Part shown: piece after piece, positions 1-7,418 of the stretch
Position numbering within the stretch: the first letter of the stretch is position 1
How the letters are laid out: every line of letters begins with the position of its first letter
Source: CAZOEL01 sp964578835
GTDB taxonomy: Bacteria; Desulfobacterota; Syntrophobacteria; Syntrophobacterales; Syntrophobacteraceae
Assembly (NCBI GenBank): GCA_964578835.1
Contig: CAZOEL010000110.1
Location: 1-16,457, forward strand
Reading direction: 5' to 3'
DNA: 16,457 nt
Translations under genes and position numbers: made by a program
The notes under the pieces: generated by a model
Database searches by the model: none
What the model was told of the DNA's origin: nothing
Seen by the model: only the letters and a program-made list of their open reading frames with translations

Positions 1-1249
1 TAAATCCGCTGCTTCGACCGCTACCGCTACTGAAGCTGCTGCTCCGGCCTCCGCCGCTACTGTAGCTGCTGCGACCGCCATAACTGCTGCCTCCATATCC
101 CGCCGAGCTTCGCCCACGACTGGATGAAAAGGAGCTTTGGCGACTGGCGCCGCCACGATCCGAGCTCATTCTGGCTTGATTTCCGCTTCCCATCCCCTGG
201 AATGCGTCTCCGCCCCGGCGCTGTTGGAGGTCTCTGCTGACGGAATCAGCCGACGGCCTCCTGCCGGAGAGTCTGTCCGATCCAGGCGACCCGGGCCTCT
301 GAGAGGGGCGATTGGAATCCAATTGGGATGCCCTCGGGCGGGAAGATCCTCCCTGTCCCAACCGATCCTGACCACGGCCGCGATAATCTCCTCTGTTTGC
401 GGGCAGCTGGCTGGCGCGATCCCGGTTTGCGACGCTTCCCTGGCGAGAGAAATTATTCCATTTTTCGGACTTGTAGTGTGAGACGTTTTTGCCGTTAATG
501 TTCACATTCCGGTTGATGTTGACGTCCATGTCCCCGTGATGCCAGTCCCAGTGGCCCCAACCATGATTCCATGCCGCGCCAACGGCCACGCCGGCTGCAA
601 AGCCTATGGCGCCCGCCGCGAAGACTCCCCCGTATGGATAGGTCGGATAATACGGGTAGTAAGCATAGGGAGGATATGCCGGATAAGGCCATGCGCCATA
701 GACAACCGTCGGGTTATAGGTCGGCACGTAAACCGTTGTCGTGCTTGCCGGTTGAATGATTATTTTTTCCTGTTCTACGATGACCTGCTGCTCGTCGCTG
801 CTCTTCAGGTTTCCTTGCGCTTGAGCGCTTGAGCGCAGACTCTGGACAGTATCCATGACTTCTTTCTGCTGAGCAAGAAAAGCCGCTCCCAGGGTCTGCA
901 TCCATTCGAGCTTTTCGCTCATCATGGCAAGCACCTCGGGGAAGGGCACAAGCGCTTTAACACTGAGGTCCCATTGCATTTTGTCCAGCGCCGCATTCAA
1001 TGCGTCTCCTTTGAGGCCCTTGTTTTGCTTTAACCAACGGTCCGCCGCCACGACTTCGAGAGGGAATGTCGCCGCCACCAGGACGTTGGCGAGGAGAGAA
1101 TCCGGGTAAAGAGCAATGGGAGCGACCATCTGACTGAGCTCCGCCTGCGAGTAGGTTTTAGCCGTCTCTTGCCCAAAGGCTCCAGGCGGCGCAGCCAGGC
1201 AGGCGATCAGAAGCCCAATCAGCGCATGTTTAAGATTTAGTTTCATCAT
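1..1249 (-). CDS. DUF3300 family secreted protein (3' end outside window)
   Basis: The frame stays open from ATG at 1249 to the left edge (416 codons, no stop), so the C-terminus is missing. An AGGAGG site lies 7 nt upstream of the ATG. Residues 1-26 form a Sec signal peptide (hydrophobic ALIGLLIACLAA, likely cut after GAFG). Residues 36-175 carry the DUF3300 hallmark: MVAPIALYPDSLLANVLVAA, then FPLEVVAADRW and MQWDLSVKALVPFPEVL. A Pro/Tyr-rich stretch (about 176-207), a Gly/Ala hydrophobic patch (208-228) and a His/Trp patch (WGHWDWHHGD) follow. From about residue 265 the tail is low-complexity Arg/Gln/Ser/Gly, ending in repeated GGRSSYSSGG-like blocks. Function is unknown. In other proteobacteria this family often sits near other secreted proteins of unknown function, which matches the DUF2092 and Gly-rich genes here. 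It is divergent from the COG3904 gene. Family call is firm, role is open. Confidence 0.9.
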   Translation of the reverse strand, partial: MMKLNLKHALIGLLIACLAAPPGAFGQETAKTYSQAELSQMVAPIALYPDSLLANVLVAATFPLEVVAADRWLKQNKGLKGDALNAALDKMQWDLSVKALVPFPEVLAMMSEKLEWMQTLGAAFLAQQKEVMDTVQSLRSSAQAQGNLKSSDEQQVIVEQEKIIIQPASTTTVYVPTYNPTVVYGAWPYPAYPPYAYYPYYPTYPYGGVFAAGAIGFAAGVAVGAAWNHGWGHWDWHHGDMDVNINRNVNINGKNVSHYKSEKWNNFSRQGSVANRDRASQLPANRGDYRGRGQDRLGQGGSSRPRASQLDSNRPSQRPGSPGSDRLSGRRPSADSVSRDLQQRRGGDAFQGMGSGNQARMSSDRGGASRQSSFSSSRGRSSAGYGGSSYGGRSSYSSGGGRSSSFSSGSGRSSGF

Positions 1250-1518
1250 CTTAATACCTCCTTCTTCCTTGGTGTAATTTGCTTTCCTTATCATCGCTCA
1301 TCTTCTCGGCCTTATTCCCTATTGGAGAGGCAGCCTTAAGGGACAAAACTCAGGCAGAGCGATAGCTCGGCGCGTCGCCACCCAATCGATCTGACCTGCA
1401 AAAAGGCCAAAGCTTGTTTTGCTTTGCACTCTATGGCATCCCTAAACTGGCCGTTAAAACGAACATGCAATTACAACCGTAGCGTTCAATGAGTCTACAC
1501 GGCATATTTGGAAATTGA
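1250..1518. other. Divergent intergenic region
   Basis: This gap separates the minus-strand DUF3300 gene from the plus-strand palindromic promoter of the COG3904 gene. It must hold the DUF3300 promoter, but I see no convincing -35/-10 pair for it. The right part, from 1444, is homologous to 5975 onward. No reading frame with a ribosome site or coding character was found. Confidence 0.6.
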
Positions 1519-1565
1519 TATTGGTCTTTGGTCCAATAGGAACGTGAGGCGGTTCGCTGCTAATA
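1444..1565 (+). repeat. Promoter-region repeat, copy A
   Basis: This stretch matches 5975-6097 in the same orientation. The outer part begins AAACTGGCCG in both copies, shares GAACATGCAAT, and then agrees at about two thirds of positions. The inner part (1519-1559 versus 6053-6093) differs at only 2 of 41 positions by my hand alignment. Conservation therefore peaks over the palindrome and the sequence just downstream of it. That is what a duplicated promoter under selection would show. Confidence 0.8.
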
Positions 1566-1567
1566 AT
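1519..1567 (+). promoter_or_regulatory. Palindromic operator A with -10 box
   Basis: The 20-bp element at 1519-1538 reads TATTGGTC-TTTG-GTCCAATA, an inverted repeat with one mismatch between its 8-bp arms. AATAAT at 1562-1567 (5 of 6 to the sigma-70 -10 consensus) begins 23 nt after it. No good -35 is visible, so the element sits where an activator touching RNA polymerase would bind. The same element recurs at 6053-6072 and, reverse-complemented with one change, at 15017-15036. It would drive the COG3904 gene at 1646. Confidence 0.6.
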
Positions 1568-1645
1568 CCAAACTGGCCGGCTAGGCTTTGGTCTGCCATT
1601 TTCTGCCGATACTTCTCCAAAGCAAAAGAAACCTTGGGAGACACG

Positions 1646-2338
1646 GTGAATCCAAACTCTATCATCAAAGCTCTTACCTGTACGGTTGTTTGCTTTGCAT
1701 CTATCCTGCTCAGGACGGAGATCTGCCATGCAAACTACTCCGGCCCCATGCGTTTTTTCGTCTACAGGCCTTGCGCTGGCAGCTCGTTCGCCTGCGCTCC
1801 GCGTATTCTGGCTGAAGGAACAATTGAAGACAATACGGCTGAAAAATTCAGCAAGTTCTTGATGGGAAAGGATAAACCTCCCTTCAATCTACCCTCGAAG
1901 GCTATCCTTTGCTTTGACAGCCCCGGAGGCAGCCTCGTTGGCGCTGTTAATCTTGGGCACAAGATCAGGGACGTTGGATTCGATACGTGCGTTGAGTCTG
2001 ACTACCGCCGAATGAGAATCAATCCGCAGAATCAAGGGGAAGAGATTTTTCTGAAAGATGCTGTCTGCGCCTCCTCCTGTGTTATTGCCATGGCTGGTGG
2101 GATTCATAGAAGAATCAGTGAGCAAGCAAGAATCGGAGTACACCAGTTTACCAGCGCGCTTGCCTCGACGCCGGATAGTACGATTCAGTTAAGAGACAAA
2201 GCGGTTGCCGGGTATCTGGAGTTGATGGGAGTTCACAGGACATTGCTCATCATTGCATCACTCCACCCGCCGAATACGATGCGCTGGCTTTCCACGAAGG
2301 AGATTCGCCAACTCCGGCTCGACAATCAGAGCCGTTGA
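1646..2338 (+). CDS. Secreted COG3904-type ClpP-like serine hydrolase
   Basis: I chose the GTG at 1646 (230 residues). It has GGGAG five bases upstream and gives a clean signal peptide (IIKALTCTVVCFASILL, cut near CHA). An in-frame ATG at 1508 lacks a ribosome site and lies upstream of the proposed operator, so it would make the promoter coding. In the 230-residue numbering, FDSPGGS (90-96) is the oxyanion-type loop of the ClpP/crotonase fold. CASSC (141-145) carries the likely nucleophile serine, and GVHQF (165-169) carries the likely catalytic histidine. Cysteines are unusually many, consistent with periplasmic disulfides. The substrate is unknown. The product is probably a periplasmic peptidase or hydrolase, or a non-catalytic relative. 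A deleted paralogue's last codons appear at 6101-6211. Confidence 0.75.
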   Translation: MNPNSIIKALTCTVVCFASILLRTEICHANYSGPMRFFVYRPCAGSSFACAPRILAEGTIEDNTAEKFSKFLMGKDKPPFNLPSKAILCFDSPGGSLVGAVNLGHKIRDVGFDTCVESDYRRMRINPQNQGEEIFLKDAVCASSCVIAMAGGIHRRISEQARIGVHQFTSALASTPDSTIQLRDKAVAGYLELMGVHRTLLIIASLHPPNTMRWLSTKEIRQLRLDNQSR

Positions 2339-2477
2339 GCATTCTGGAAGAGGCACAATCTGAAAGTCATGCAGCCGCTCTCTGTAAACTGTTATTGCAG
2401 AGCCTGATAGCCACGACTGCTGCGCTCCGACGCATTGCGATGAAAACGCTACTCTTTGGTTTGGAAGGAGGTTTTTT

Positions 2478-4157
2478 ATGATAGAGACGACAAGGTCCCA
2501 CGCTGCAAGACTTGCCATTCACAACTTTAAGATTGCCTCTGACGCCCTTCTCCTTATCGGTCGCTTCAAAATGAACGGACGCTCCGGTCAGGTTCTGCAA
2601 GATGCGCTGAGTATCCTTAGCCCCGAGATTTATGGCAGCATGAACGACCCGAACAGCATTGAATTAAAAGGGCTGGAATACGTTATGGACAGACTGCCGC
2701 GGGGAATCGAGGAGTGCAGCCGGTTCGTGATGACCTCGGAAGAAGATCTGGGAGACACGCCCTTCGCCAGGCTGCAACCGTCAAAACGGAGGAGAGTCTC
2801 TTACCGGATCAACGACAGTGAAATGTGCTTTGTCGTAACAAGCGGCTTTAGCGAGATATACGATATCTTGACCCATCTGACTTTTCTGTACATTGTTGCT
2901 AAAAACATATGCAGCAAAATGAAAGACCATGAAGGAAATATCACAACAGAATGGAAAGGGCTCGAAAAGTTCATGGAAATGAACGCAGAACCCGATAGCG
3001 AGCAGCTCAATCGCGCCATATGGAACCTGAGCATCATTCTCGGCAGGACATTTCAGGAAACGAAATCGACCTACGAGTATTTTGAGAATTCAAAAAAGGA
3101 GATGAATGCCAGCAATGGACTGTTTGAGATTATCTACAAACTAGCAAAAGGGATGGAATGCATAGCTGCTAAGCAAGCAGATTTTGAGATTCAATTCACA
3201 CCTGATTTGGGTCATCTAATCCTCCATCAAGTGTGCGGGAAGAGATGGGCTGCCGAGATCAAGGGAAAGTTGCTGGAATTGGGGTTAGAGAATCGGCCAC
3301 TGCACATAATAAGCTCCAATTTGCACAGCGTCGTCAATCTTCTGTATGGCTACGGAGCAGTTGGAAAGAGCATGGAGAAAACGCTCACCCAGGACCTGTA
3401 TGCGTTTGTCCGCGAATTGCGGAATAGGGGCGACGAAGTCAAAGAGTATGCCGTGAGTCATGGTTTTTATGATCTTCCAGACAAATGCGGGGCACATATC
3501 GATTGTCATATTATTGATACAGCAAAGCTGGATATCGAAGGATGCCACCCCGAGCTGCAAATCAAGATGCAAGCTATGCAAGACGAAAAGCCGGTCATTC
3601 TCGTAATGGATTACGCGTTTGGAACGCAGGCTTTTGAATTGATCGACTCCCTCCTGCAGCCCATGATAACAGAGACAGGGGAGCGGAACCTGAACCTTCG
3701 CTCCATGTCGGTTATGGGAAAGGCCGGCACAGTGCGGGGAAAGAAGGGAGACATAATGATTGCTACTGCGCACGTGCTCGAAGGCTCTGCAGATAACTAC
3801 CTTTTTGAGAATGATCTACGGGAAGAAAATTTTGAAGGCTACAAGGATGTCTTCGTTGGGCCAATGATAACCGTGCTCGGGACCTCTTTGCAAAACCGGG
3901 ATGTGCTCGAGACGTTCAGATCAACGAGCTGGAAAGCCATAGGGCTCGAAATGGAAGGCGGGCACTATCAACGCGCTGTCAATGCGGCTATTATCCGCGA
4001 GCACATCGCAAAAGACGTTAAGGTAAGGTATGCCTACTATGCTTCGGATAATCCGCTCATGAGCGGTCAGACCCTCGCTTCGGGCAGTCTGGGAGCCGAA
4101 GGGATCAAACCGACTTACATGATTACAAAGTGTATTTTAGAAAAGATCCTTGCATGA
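2478..4157 (+). CDS. DUF6909-like protein with nucleoside-phosphorylase-like C-terminus
   Basis: This 559-residue soluble protein has no signal peptide or membrane segment. GGAGG lies 6 nt before the ATG. The first 240 residues are mostly helical and unrecognised. The C-terminal part looks like the nucleoside phosphorylase/nucleosidase fold: GKAGTVRGKKGD (414-425) resembles the GTaGG...GD loop. GLEMEGGHY (489-497) resembles the ribose-binding E-M-E motif. YYASDNPL (520-527) resembles the strand with the catalytic Asp. Conserved LASGSLGAEGIKPTY (533-547) follows. I recall such proteins under the label DUF6909, but I could not confirm the family name here. A role in nucleotide or purine salvage or signalling is only an inference. 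The gene looks less GC-rich than the EutBC gene. Its stop abuts the stop of the SulP gene. Confidence 0.7.
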   Translation: MIETTRSHAARLAIHNFKIASDALLLIGRFKMNGRSGQVLQDALSILSPEIYGSMNDPNSIELKGLEYVMDRLPRGIEECSRFVMTSEEDLGDTPFARLQPSKRRRVSYRINDSEMCFVVTSGFSEIYDILTHLTFLYIVAKNICSKMKDHEGNITTEWKGLEKFMEMNAEPDSEQLNRAIWNLSIILGRTFQETKSTYEYFENSKKEMNASNGLFEIIYKLAKGMECIAAKQADFEIQFTPDLGHLILHQVCGKRWAAEIKGKLLELGLENRPLHIISSNLHSVVNLLYGYGAVGKSMEKTLTQDLYAFVRELRNRGDEVKEYAVSHGFYDLPDKCGAHIDCHIIDTAKLDIEGCHPELQIKMQAMQDEKPVILVMDYAFGTQAFELIDSLLQPMITETGERNLNLRSMSVMGKAGTVRGKKGDIMIATAHVLEGSADNYLFENDLREENFEGYKDVFVGPMITVLGTSLQNRDVLETFRSTSWKAIGLEMEGGHYQRAVNAAIIREHIAKDVKVRYAYYASDNPLMSGQTLASGSLGAEGIKPTYMITKCILEKILA

Positions 4158-5921
4158 TTAGGGGCAGCGGGCGTCACCACTTTTATTTGCATCCGCCTGC
4201 GAAGGCTCCAGGAACTTCGCCACGGCCAGCTCCAGATTGAAGAACATCCTCTCGCGGCCCAACACTTTGCCCAATGTGGACTTCTGGACTGTCGCAAGCA
4301 CTTCGGGGTTTAGTCCTACAAGCCATAGCGCAACGCCACGGTCGCGTTGCCTTTTCTCGGCTTCAGTCAGCATTTTTAGCGCCGTATACTCCAGGTCGGG
4401 CGCTCTGCTGAGGTCGAGAGCAATGACCCTCATCGTCGCATCGGCGATCAGGGATTTCATCTGCTCGGCTATCCGTTCAGCGTTGAGAAAGAAAATGCGT
4501 CCTTCCACCCGGATAAGGAGCAAGCCCGGAAAGGTTTCGTCTTCCGGATAATTTTCGGACAAGGGCCTGAAGACGTTTGTACCGGGCTTTCGCCCCAGCG
4601 CGTAGACCGGTGGATTGGCTGTCCGATATGCGAGGGAGACCAGTGAAACCACGATGGCGACCAGGATTCCTTTCAAAGTTCCCAGAACTATTACCCCGGC
4701 AAAAGCAGCGAGAGCCCAGATGAACTCCATCTGTCGCACCCTCACGATATCGCGGAACTCGGCCGGTTTGATCAATCCGGTCGAGTACACTATCACGACT
4801 GCGGCCAGGGTAGCTTCAGGCATCAGCCCGATCAAGGGCGCAAGAAGGAGCATCGTCACCAGGGCAGCTCCAGCGGTGAGCAACTCGGACATTTGGGTGC
4901 GAGCCCCCGAGAGGCGATTCACCGCAGTCTGACTGGCGCCTCCTCCAGCGGGCATAGCCCCGAACATTGCGCCTCCAATATTTGCAGCTCCTGTCGCCAA
5001 CAGTTCCTGATTGGCTCGAACTGGCGGCTCATCGCTATTGGCGAAGGCGCGCCCGGCGGCAATTGTTTCGGTGAAGCTCATCAGCGCTATGCCCAAAGCG
5101 CCGGGCCAGAGAGCCGCTGCGAGGGAGAAGTCAGGAAGAATGAGCGGCGGCAGCCCTTTGGGCACCAAACCGACAGACGCGACACCGTAGTCCTGCCACC
5201 CTAACAGTCCCATGCCGAAGATTCCTGCAGCCACTGTAATCAGAGGCGCCGGGGCCTTCGGAAAAAACCGCTCGAGGATCGCCAACATAAGCAGCATAGA
5301 GGCTCCAATGGCAAGAGTCGCTATCGATGTGTCCGGAAGGCTCTGGACGAGGCTGAGCAGATTGTGGAAGAAGGAGCCTTTAGGGAAGTGAATGCCCAGC
5401 AGCTTCGGGATCTGGTCCATAACGATAACGAATCCAATTCCCGCTTTAAAGCCGATCAAAACCGGCTCGGAGATGAAATTGGCAATGAAGCCCAGACGCA
5501 CAAGAGAAGCCATCGCCAGGATGACTCCCACGAGAAGCGTCAGCATCGCTGAAGCGCTCAGGAGAGACGACACATTTCCGTCAGGCGCGGCCTGCCCGAG
5601 TTGCGCCGCCGTTAAAATGGCGATAGTTGTGGTGGTGCTCACACTGAGAGGCCTGGAAGCACCGAGCGCGGCATAGATCAACATCGGCAGGAACGCTGTG
5701 TAGAGGCCCACCTGCACCGGGAGCCCGGCAATGGTGGCATAAGCCATCGCCTTCGGGATGACCACCGCCGCGGTTGTCAGGCCGGCAAACACGTCGGGGC
5801 GCAGCCACTCCTTCCGGTAGTCCCGCATCCAATCCAACACCCTGGGGGAAATGTTGCTCCGAGGGCTCGTCAATGGGGCGCCTTCAGTCAATCTGAGCTC
5901 CTGCCAAATAATGGGGAACAT
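4158..5921 (-). CDS. SulP family anion transporter with STAS domain
   Basis: This 587-residue inner-membrane permease moves an inorganic anion, such as sulfate, bicarbonate or another, across the membrane. The substrate cannot be told from sequence. Residues 38-135 hold the SulP signature region (RPDVFAGLTTAAVVIPKAMA, YATIAGLPVQVGLY). About 10-14 hydrophobic segments reach residue 430, including FISEPVLIGFKAGIG (149-163) and the SFTETIAAGRAFA stretch (282-294). The cytoplasmic STAS domain spans about 465-575. Its loop reads LDLSRAPDLEYTA, with Glu in place of the Asp commonly found in the iDxSA-type motif. GGAAGG precedes the ATG. The gene is alone on its strand and is divergent from copy B of the promoter repeat. 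Length is typical of bacterial SulP proteins. Confidence 0.95.
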   Translation of the reverse strand: MFPIIWQELRLTEGAPLTSPRSNISPRVLDWMRDYRKEWLRPDVFAGLTTAAVVIPKAMAYATIAGLPVQVGLYTAFLPMLIYAALGASRPLSVSTTTTIAILTAAQLGQAAPDGNVSSLLSASAMLTLLVGVILAMASLVRLGFIANFISEPVLIGFKAGIGFVIVMDQIPKLLGIHFPKGSFFHNLLSLVQSLPDTSIATLAIGASMLLMLAILERFFPKAPAPLITVAAGIFGMGLLGWQDYGVASVGLVPKGLPPLILPDFSLAAALWPGALGIALMSFTETIAAGRAFANSDEPPVRANQELLATGAANIGGAMFGAMPAGGGASQTAVNRLSGARTQMSELLTAGAALVTMLLLAPLIGLMPEATLAAVVIVYSTGLIKPAEFRDIVRVRQMEFIWALAAFAGVIVLGTLKGILVAIVVSLVSLAYRTANPPVYALGRKPGTNVFRPLSENYPEDETFPGLLLIRVEGRIFFLNAERIAEQMKSLIADATMRVIALDLSRAPDLEYTALKMLTEAEKRQRDRGVALWLVGLNPEVLATVQKSTLGKVLGRERMFFNLELAVAKFLEPSQADANKSGDARCP

Positions 5922-5974
5922 TGTCCTTCCGTCGGATTATTTCTTCATAAAGCCAAGGCCTAAGCGCATTAGTA

Positions 5975-6097
5975 TCAAACTGGCCGCAAAAAAAGAACAT
6001 GCAATCATAATCGAAGTGATTGTTAAGCCTACAGGACATATTTAAAGACTGCTATTGGTCTTTGGTCCAATAGCAATGTGAGGCGGTTCGCTGATAA
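5975..6097 (+). repeat. Promoter-region repeat, copy B
   Basis: Copy B matches 1444-1565. Homology to copy A stops just after GGCGGTTCGCTG (ending 6093) and resumes at 6101 with sequence matching the 3' end of the COG3904 gene (from about 2291). About 725 nt present in the copy A locus is therefore absent here. Confidence 0.8.
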
Positions 6098-6098
6098 T
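6053..6098 (+). promoter_or_regulatory. Palindromic operator B with -10 box
   Basis: Positions 6053-6072 carry exactly the same 20 bases as operator A. GATAAT (6093-6098, 5 of 6 to consensus) starts 20 nt after the element and aligns with AATAAT of copy A. Transcription from here would cross the gene remnant and enter the Tat-peptide gene at 6228, and possibly the secreted-protein and EutBC genes behind it. Confidence 0.6.
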
Positions 6099-6100
6099 GT

Positions 6101-6211
6101 TCAACAAAGGAGATTCGCCAACTGCAACTTGACAATCAGGATTATCGAAGCATGGAGAAGAGGCGCCATTCTGGTATCGCCAATTCAGAGAGCCATCGTG
6201 CGATCTTTTGA
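6101..6211 (+). pseudogene. C-terminal remnant of a COG3904 paralogue
   Basis: In frame 6101-6211 the DNA reads STKEIRQLQLDNQDYR and onward for 36 codons to TGA. The intact gene ends in STKEIRQLRLDNQSR. The frame is closed just upstream by TAA at 6095-6097 and has no start. Nucleotide similarity to the 2291-2370 region continues past the end of the intact gene (AGAAGAGGC in both). Together with the matching promoter copy, this is best explained by duplication followed by an internal deletion of signal peptide and catalytic core. Confidence 0.75.
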
Positions 6212-6227
6212 GTAAGGGAGGATGACC

Positions 6228-6503
6228 ATGGAGTCTACATTCATCACAAGGAGACAGTTTCTGCTTCGGATGCTGACGCTGGCGGGTTTGACTGCAATCC
6301 CCTCTGCCGCCCTTGCTCAAACGCGTGGGATGTCGAGGCGGATGGACCGCCGGGTGGACAGGGGAGAGCGGGTGAATCAGAGGGGTGAGGACATGGTGGA
6401 GAGATCGGATGATCCTCTCGGGGTAAGAGGCGTGAATCGGCGCCAGGACCGCAGGGAGATACGTCAGGACCGCCAGTACGACCGGTATGACAGAGTTTTC
6501 TAG
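6228..6503 (+). CDS. Small Tat-exported Arg/Asp-rich protein
   Basis: This 91-residue protein starts at ATG 6228, which has GGGAGG at 6216-6221 with 6-nt spacing. The ATG at 6222 directly touches that site and is unlikely. Residues 7-31 form a twin-arginine signal: TRRQFLLR, then a hydrophobic LTLAGLTAI stretch and an AALAQ cleavage site. The mature part (about 60 residues) is highly charged, with Arg-Arg, Asp-Arg and Arg-Glu pairs (RRMDRRVDRGERV, RRQDRREIRQDRQ), and is probably disordered or nucleic-acid/polyanion-binding. I recognise no family. The Arg/Asp/Gln style resembles the repeat part of the protein at 10717. It is 39 nt ahead of the next gene and probably co-transcribed with it. Confidence 0.7.
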   Translation: MESTFITRRQFLLRMLTLAGLTAIPSAALAQTRGMSRRMDRRVDRGERVNQRGEDMVERSDDPLGVRGVNRRQDRREIRQDRQYDRYDRVF

Positions 6504-6542
6504 ATAAATAACTCCACACCCCTTTTTAACCGGAGACGCGAG

Positions 6543-7319
6543 ATGAAACGGAGATGGATCGCTTTGATGGCAATGTTTGCTTGGGGTCTCATCCTCCTTG
6601 GGCCTCGCGGAGCGGAGGCGCAGTCTGTCGGACGCATTGTCTTCCTCACTGCCAAAGCCGGCGCAAAAGCCCAATTGGAACAAGCCATCCGGACCCACAT
6701 GGAATGGCGAAAAGAGCAGAAGGACGAATGGCGATGGATCGTGTGGGAGTATGTAACCGGAAGTTCTCAGGGACGCTACGCCCTAGCAACGTTCGGACAC
6801 AACTGGAGCGACTTCGATGCTCCGAAAGTGCTCCCGTGGGTTGAGGAGGCGAACAATGGGAGTCTGGCTGCATTGTGTGAGACATCACCTGTTGTGCAAT
6901 ACTTTGAGCATATGGACCGGGTCAGCAGAGCCGGCGAAGGAATCCTGACGCTGAGCATGGCGGAGGTGGTGGTCTTTCAGCTTCATTTCGGCAAATCGGC
7001 TCAGTTCTATGAGACGCTGCCAAAATTCGCCGAAGTTATGGATGAGTACAAGCCCTCCGTTCGATTTGAGTGGTTCGAACTGCTGGATGGCGGCGAAACG
7101 CCCATGTTCATGGTCATCACTCCTCTGGCGAACTGGTCCGAGCTCGAGAAGCTCGATGAGTCGATTATGGATCAAATGGTCTTGTTCATGGGAAAGCAGA
7201 AGGCTATGGCAGTGCTGGATCGCATGAGCGCCTCTGTGAAGAGCCAGCGCCGCGACCTCGTTCGTTTGCGCCACGACCTCTCCTACATGGGTGCGCCGCC
7301 CCCTGTGCAAGGGAAATGA
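6543..7319 (+). CDS. Secreted protein with two similar alpha+beta halves
   Basis: GGAG lies 7 nt before the ATG. The 258-residue product begins with a Sec signal peptide (KRR, then hydrophobic to AEA, cut about residue 26). The mature protein falls into two halves of the same pattern. Each has a strand, a helix, a strand rich in aromatic residues, and a closing strand followed by W-S. The first half has VGRIVFLTAKAG and RWIVWEYVTG, then ALATFGHNWSDFD. The second has AEVVVFQLHFG and RFEWFELLDGG, then FMVITPLANWSELE. This resembles a duplicated ferredoxin-like alpha+beta barrel (ABM-type fold). I infer that from the pattern only. Function unknown. It lies between the Tat peptide and the EutBC fusion, with a 99-nt gap to the latter. 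Confidence 0.75.
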   Translation: MKRRWIALMAMFAWGLILLGPRGAEAQSVGRIVFLTAKAGAKAQLEQAIRTHMEWRKEQKDEWRWIVWEYVTGSSQGRYALATFGHNWSDFDAPKVLPWVEEANNGSLAALCETSPVVQYFEHMDRVSRAGEGILTLSMAEVVVFQLHFGKSAQFYETLPKFAEVMDEYKPSVRFEWFELLDGGETPMFMVITPLANWSELEKLDESIMDQMVLFMGKQKAMAVLDRMSASVKSQRRDLVRLRHDLSYMGAPPPVQGK

Positions 7320-7339
7320 AGGCTTGGTTTTGCTTAATA

Positions 7340-7402
7340 CTCGAGGACCTCGCCTCGAGCTGAGGGGGACCTGAACATACCGGTCGGTGGACGGCGGTCC
7401 CC
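7340..7402 (+). promoter_or_regulatory. Leader with two inverted repeats before the EutBC gene
   Basis: Two inverted repeats lie in the 99-nt gap. CTCGAGG (7340-7346) pairs with CCTCGAG (7353-7359) over a 6-nt loop. GGGGACC (7365-7371) pairs with GGTCCCC (7396-7402) over a 24-nt loop. The second stem ends one base before the purine-rich ribosome site (7404-7416). They could attenuate or stabilise the message between the two genes. No T-run follows, so they are not a classical terminator. The gap is too short for a cobalamin riboswitch. Confidence 0.4.
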
Positions 7403-7418
7403 GGGAAGGAAGGGAGCT

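Larger units (their letters stand above)
5922..6227. other. Intergenic region holding promoter copy B and gene remnant
   Basis: The 306-nt gap between the divergent SulP gene and the small Tat-signal gene has no intact gene. It holds the SulP upstream region (5922-5974), the homologous promoter repeat (5975-6097), and the tail of a lost COG3904-type gene (6101-6211). The ribosome site GGGAGG for the next gene is at 6216-6221. Confidence 0.8.

Noticed and set aside
1508..1645. N-terminal extension of the COG3904 gene from ATG 1508
   Set aside because: No ribosome site, it would overlap the palindromic operator, and GTG 1646 gives both a good ribosome site and a proper signal peptide. The same DNA at 5975-6097 is closed by stops, which shows it is not conserved coding sequence.
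1413..1708. Similar phrases TTGTTTTGCTTTGCACTCTAT (1415 region) and TTGTTTGCTTTGCATCTAT (1686 region)
   Set aside because: Short, T-rich and imperfect, with one copy inside the signal-peptide coding region, so probably chance.
6042..6698. 218-codon minus-strand open frame
   Set aside because: It crosses the promoter copy B and two opposite-strand genes. The part similar to another minus-strand frame (1454-1729) only reflects the repeated promoter DNA.
7320..7418. Cobalamin riboswitch ahead of the B12-enzyme gene
   Set aside because: The gap is only 99 nt, and no B12-box-like sequence is visible.
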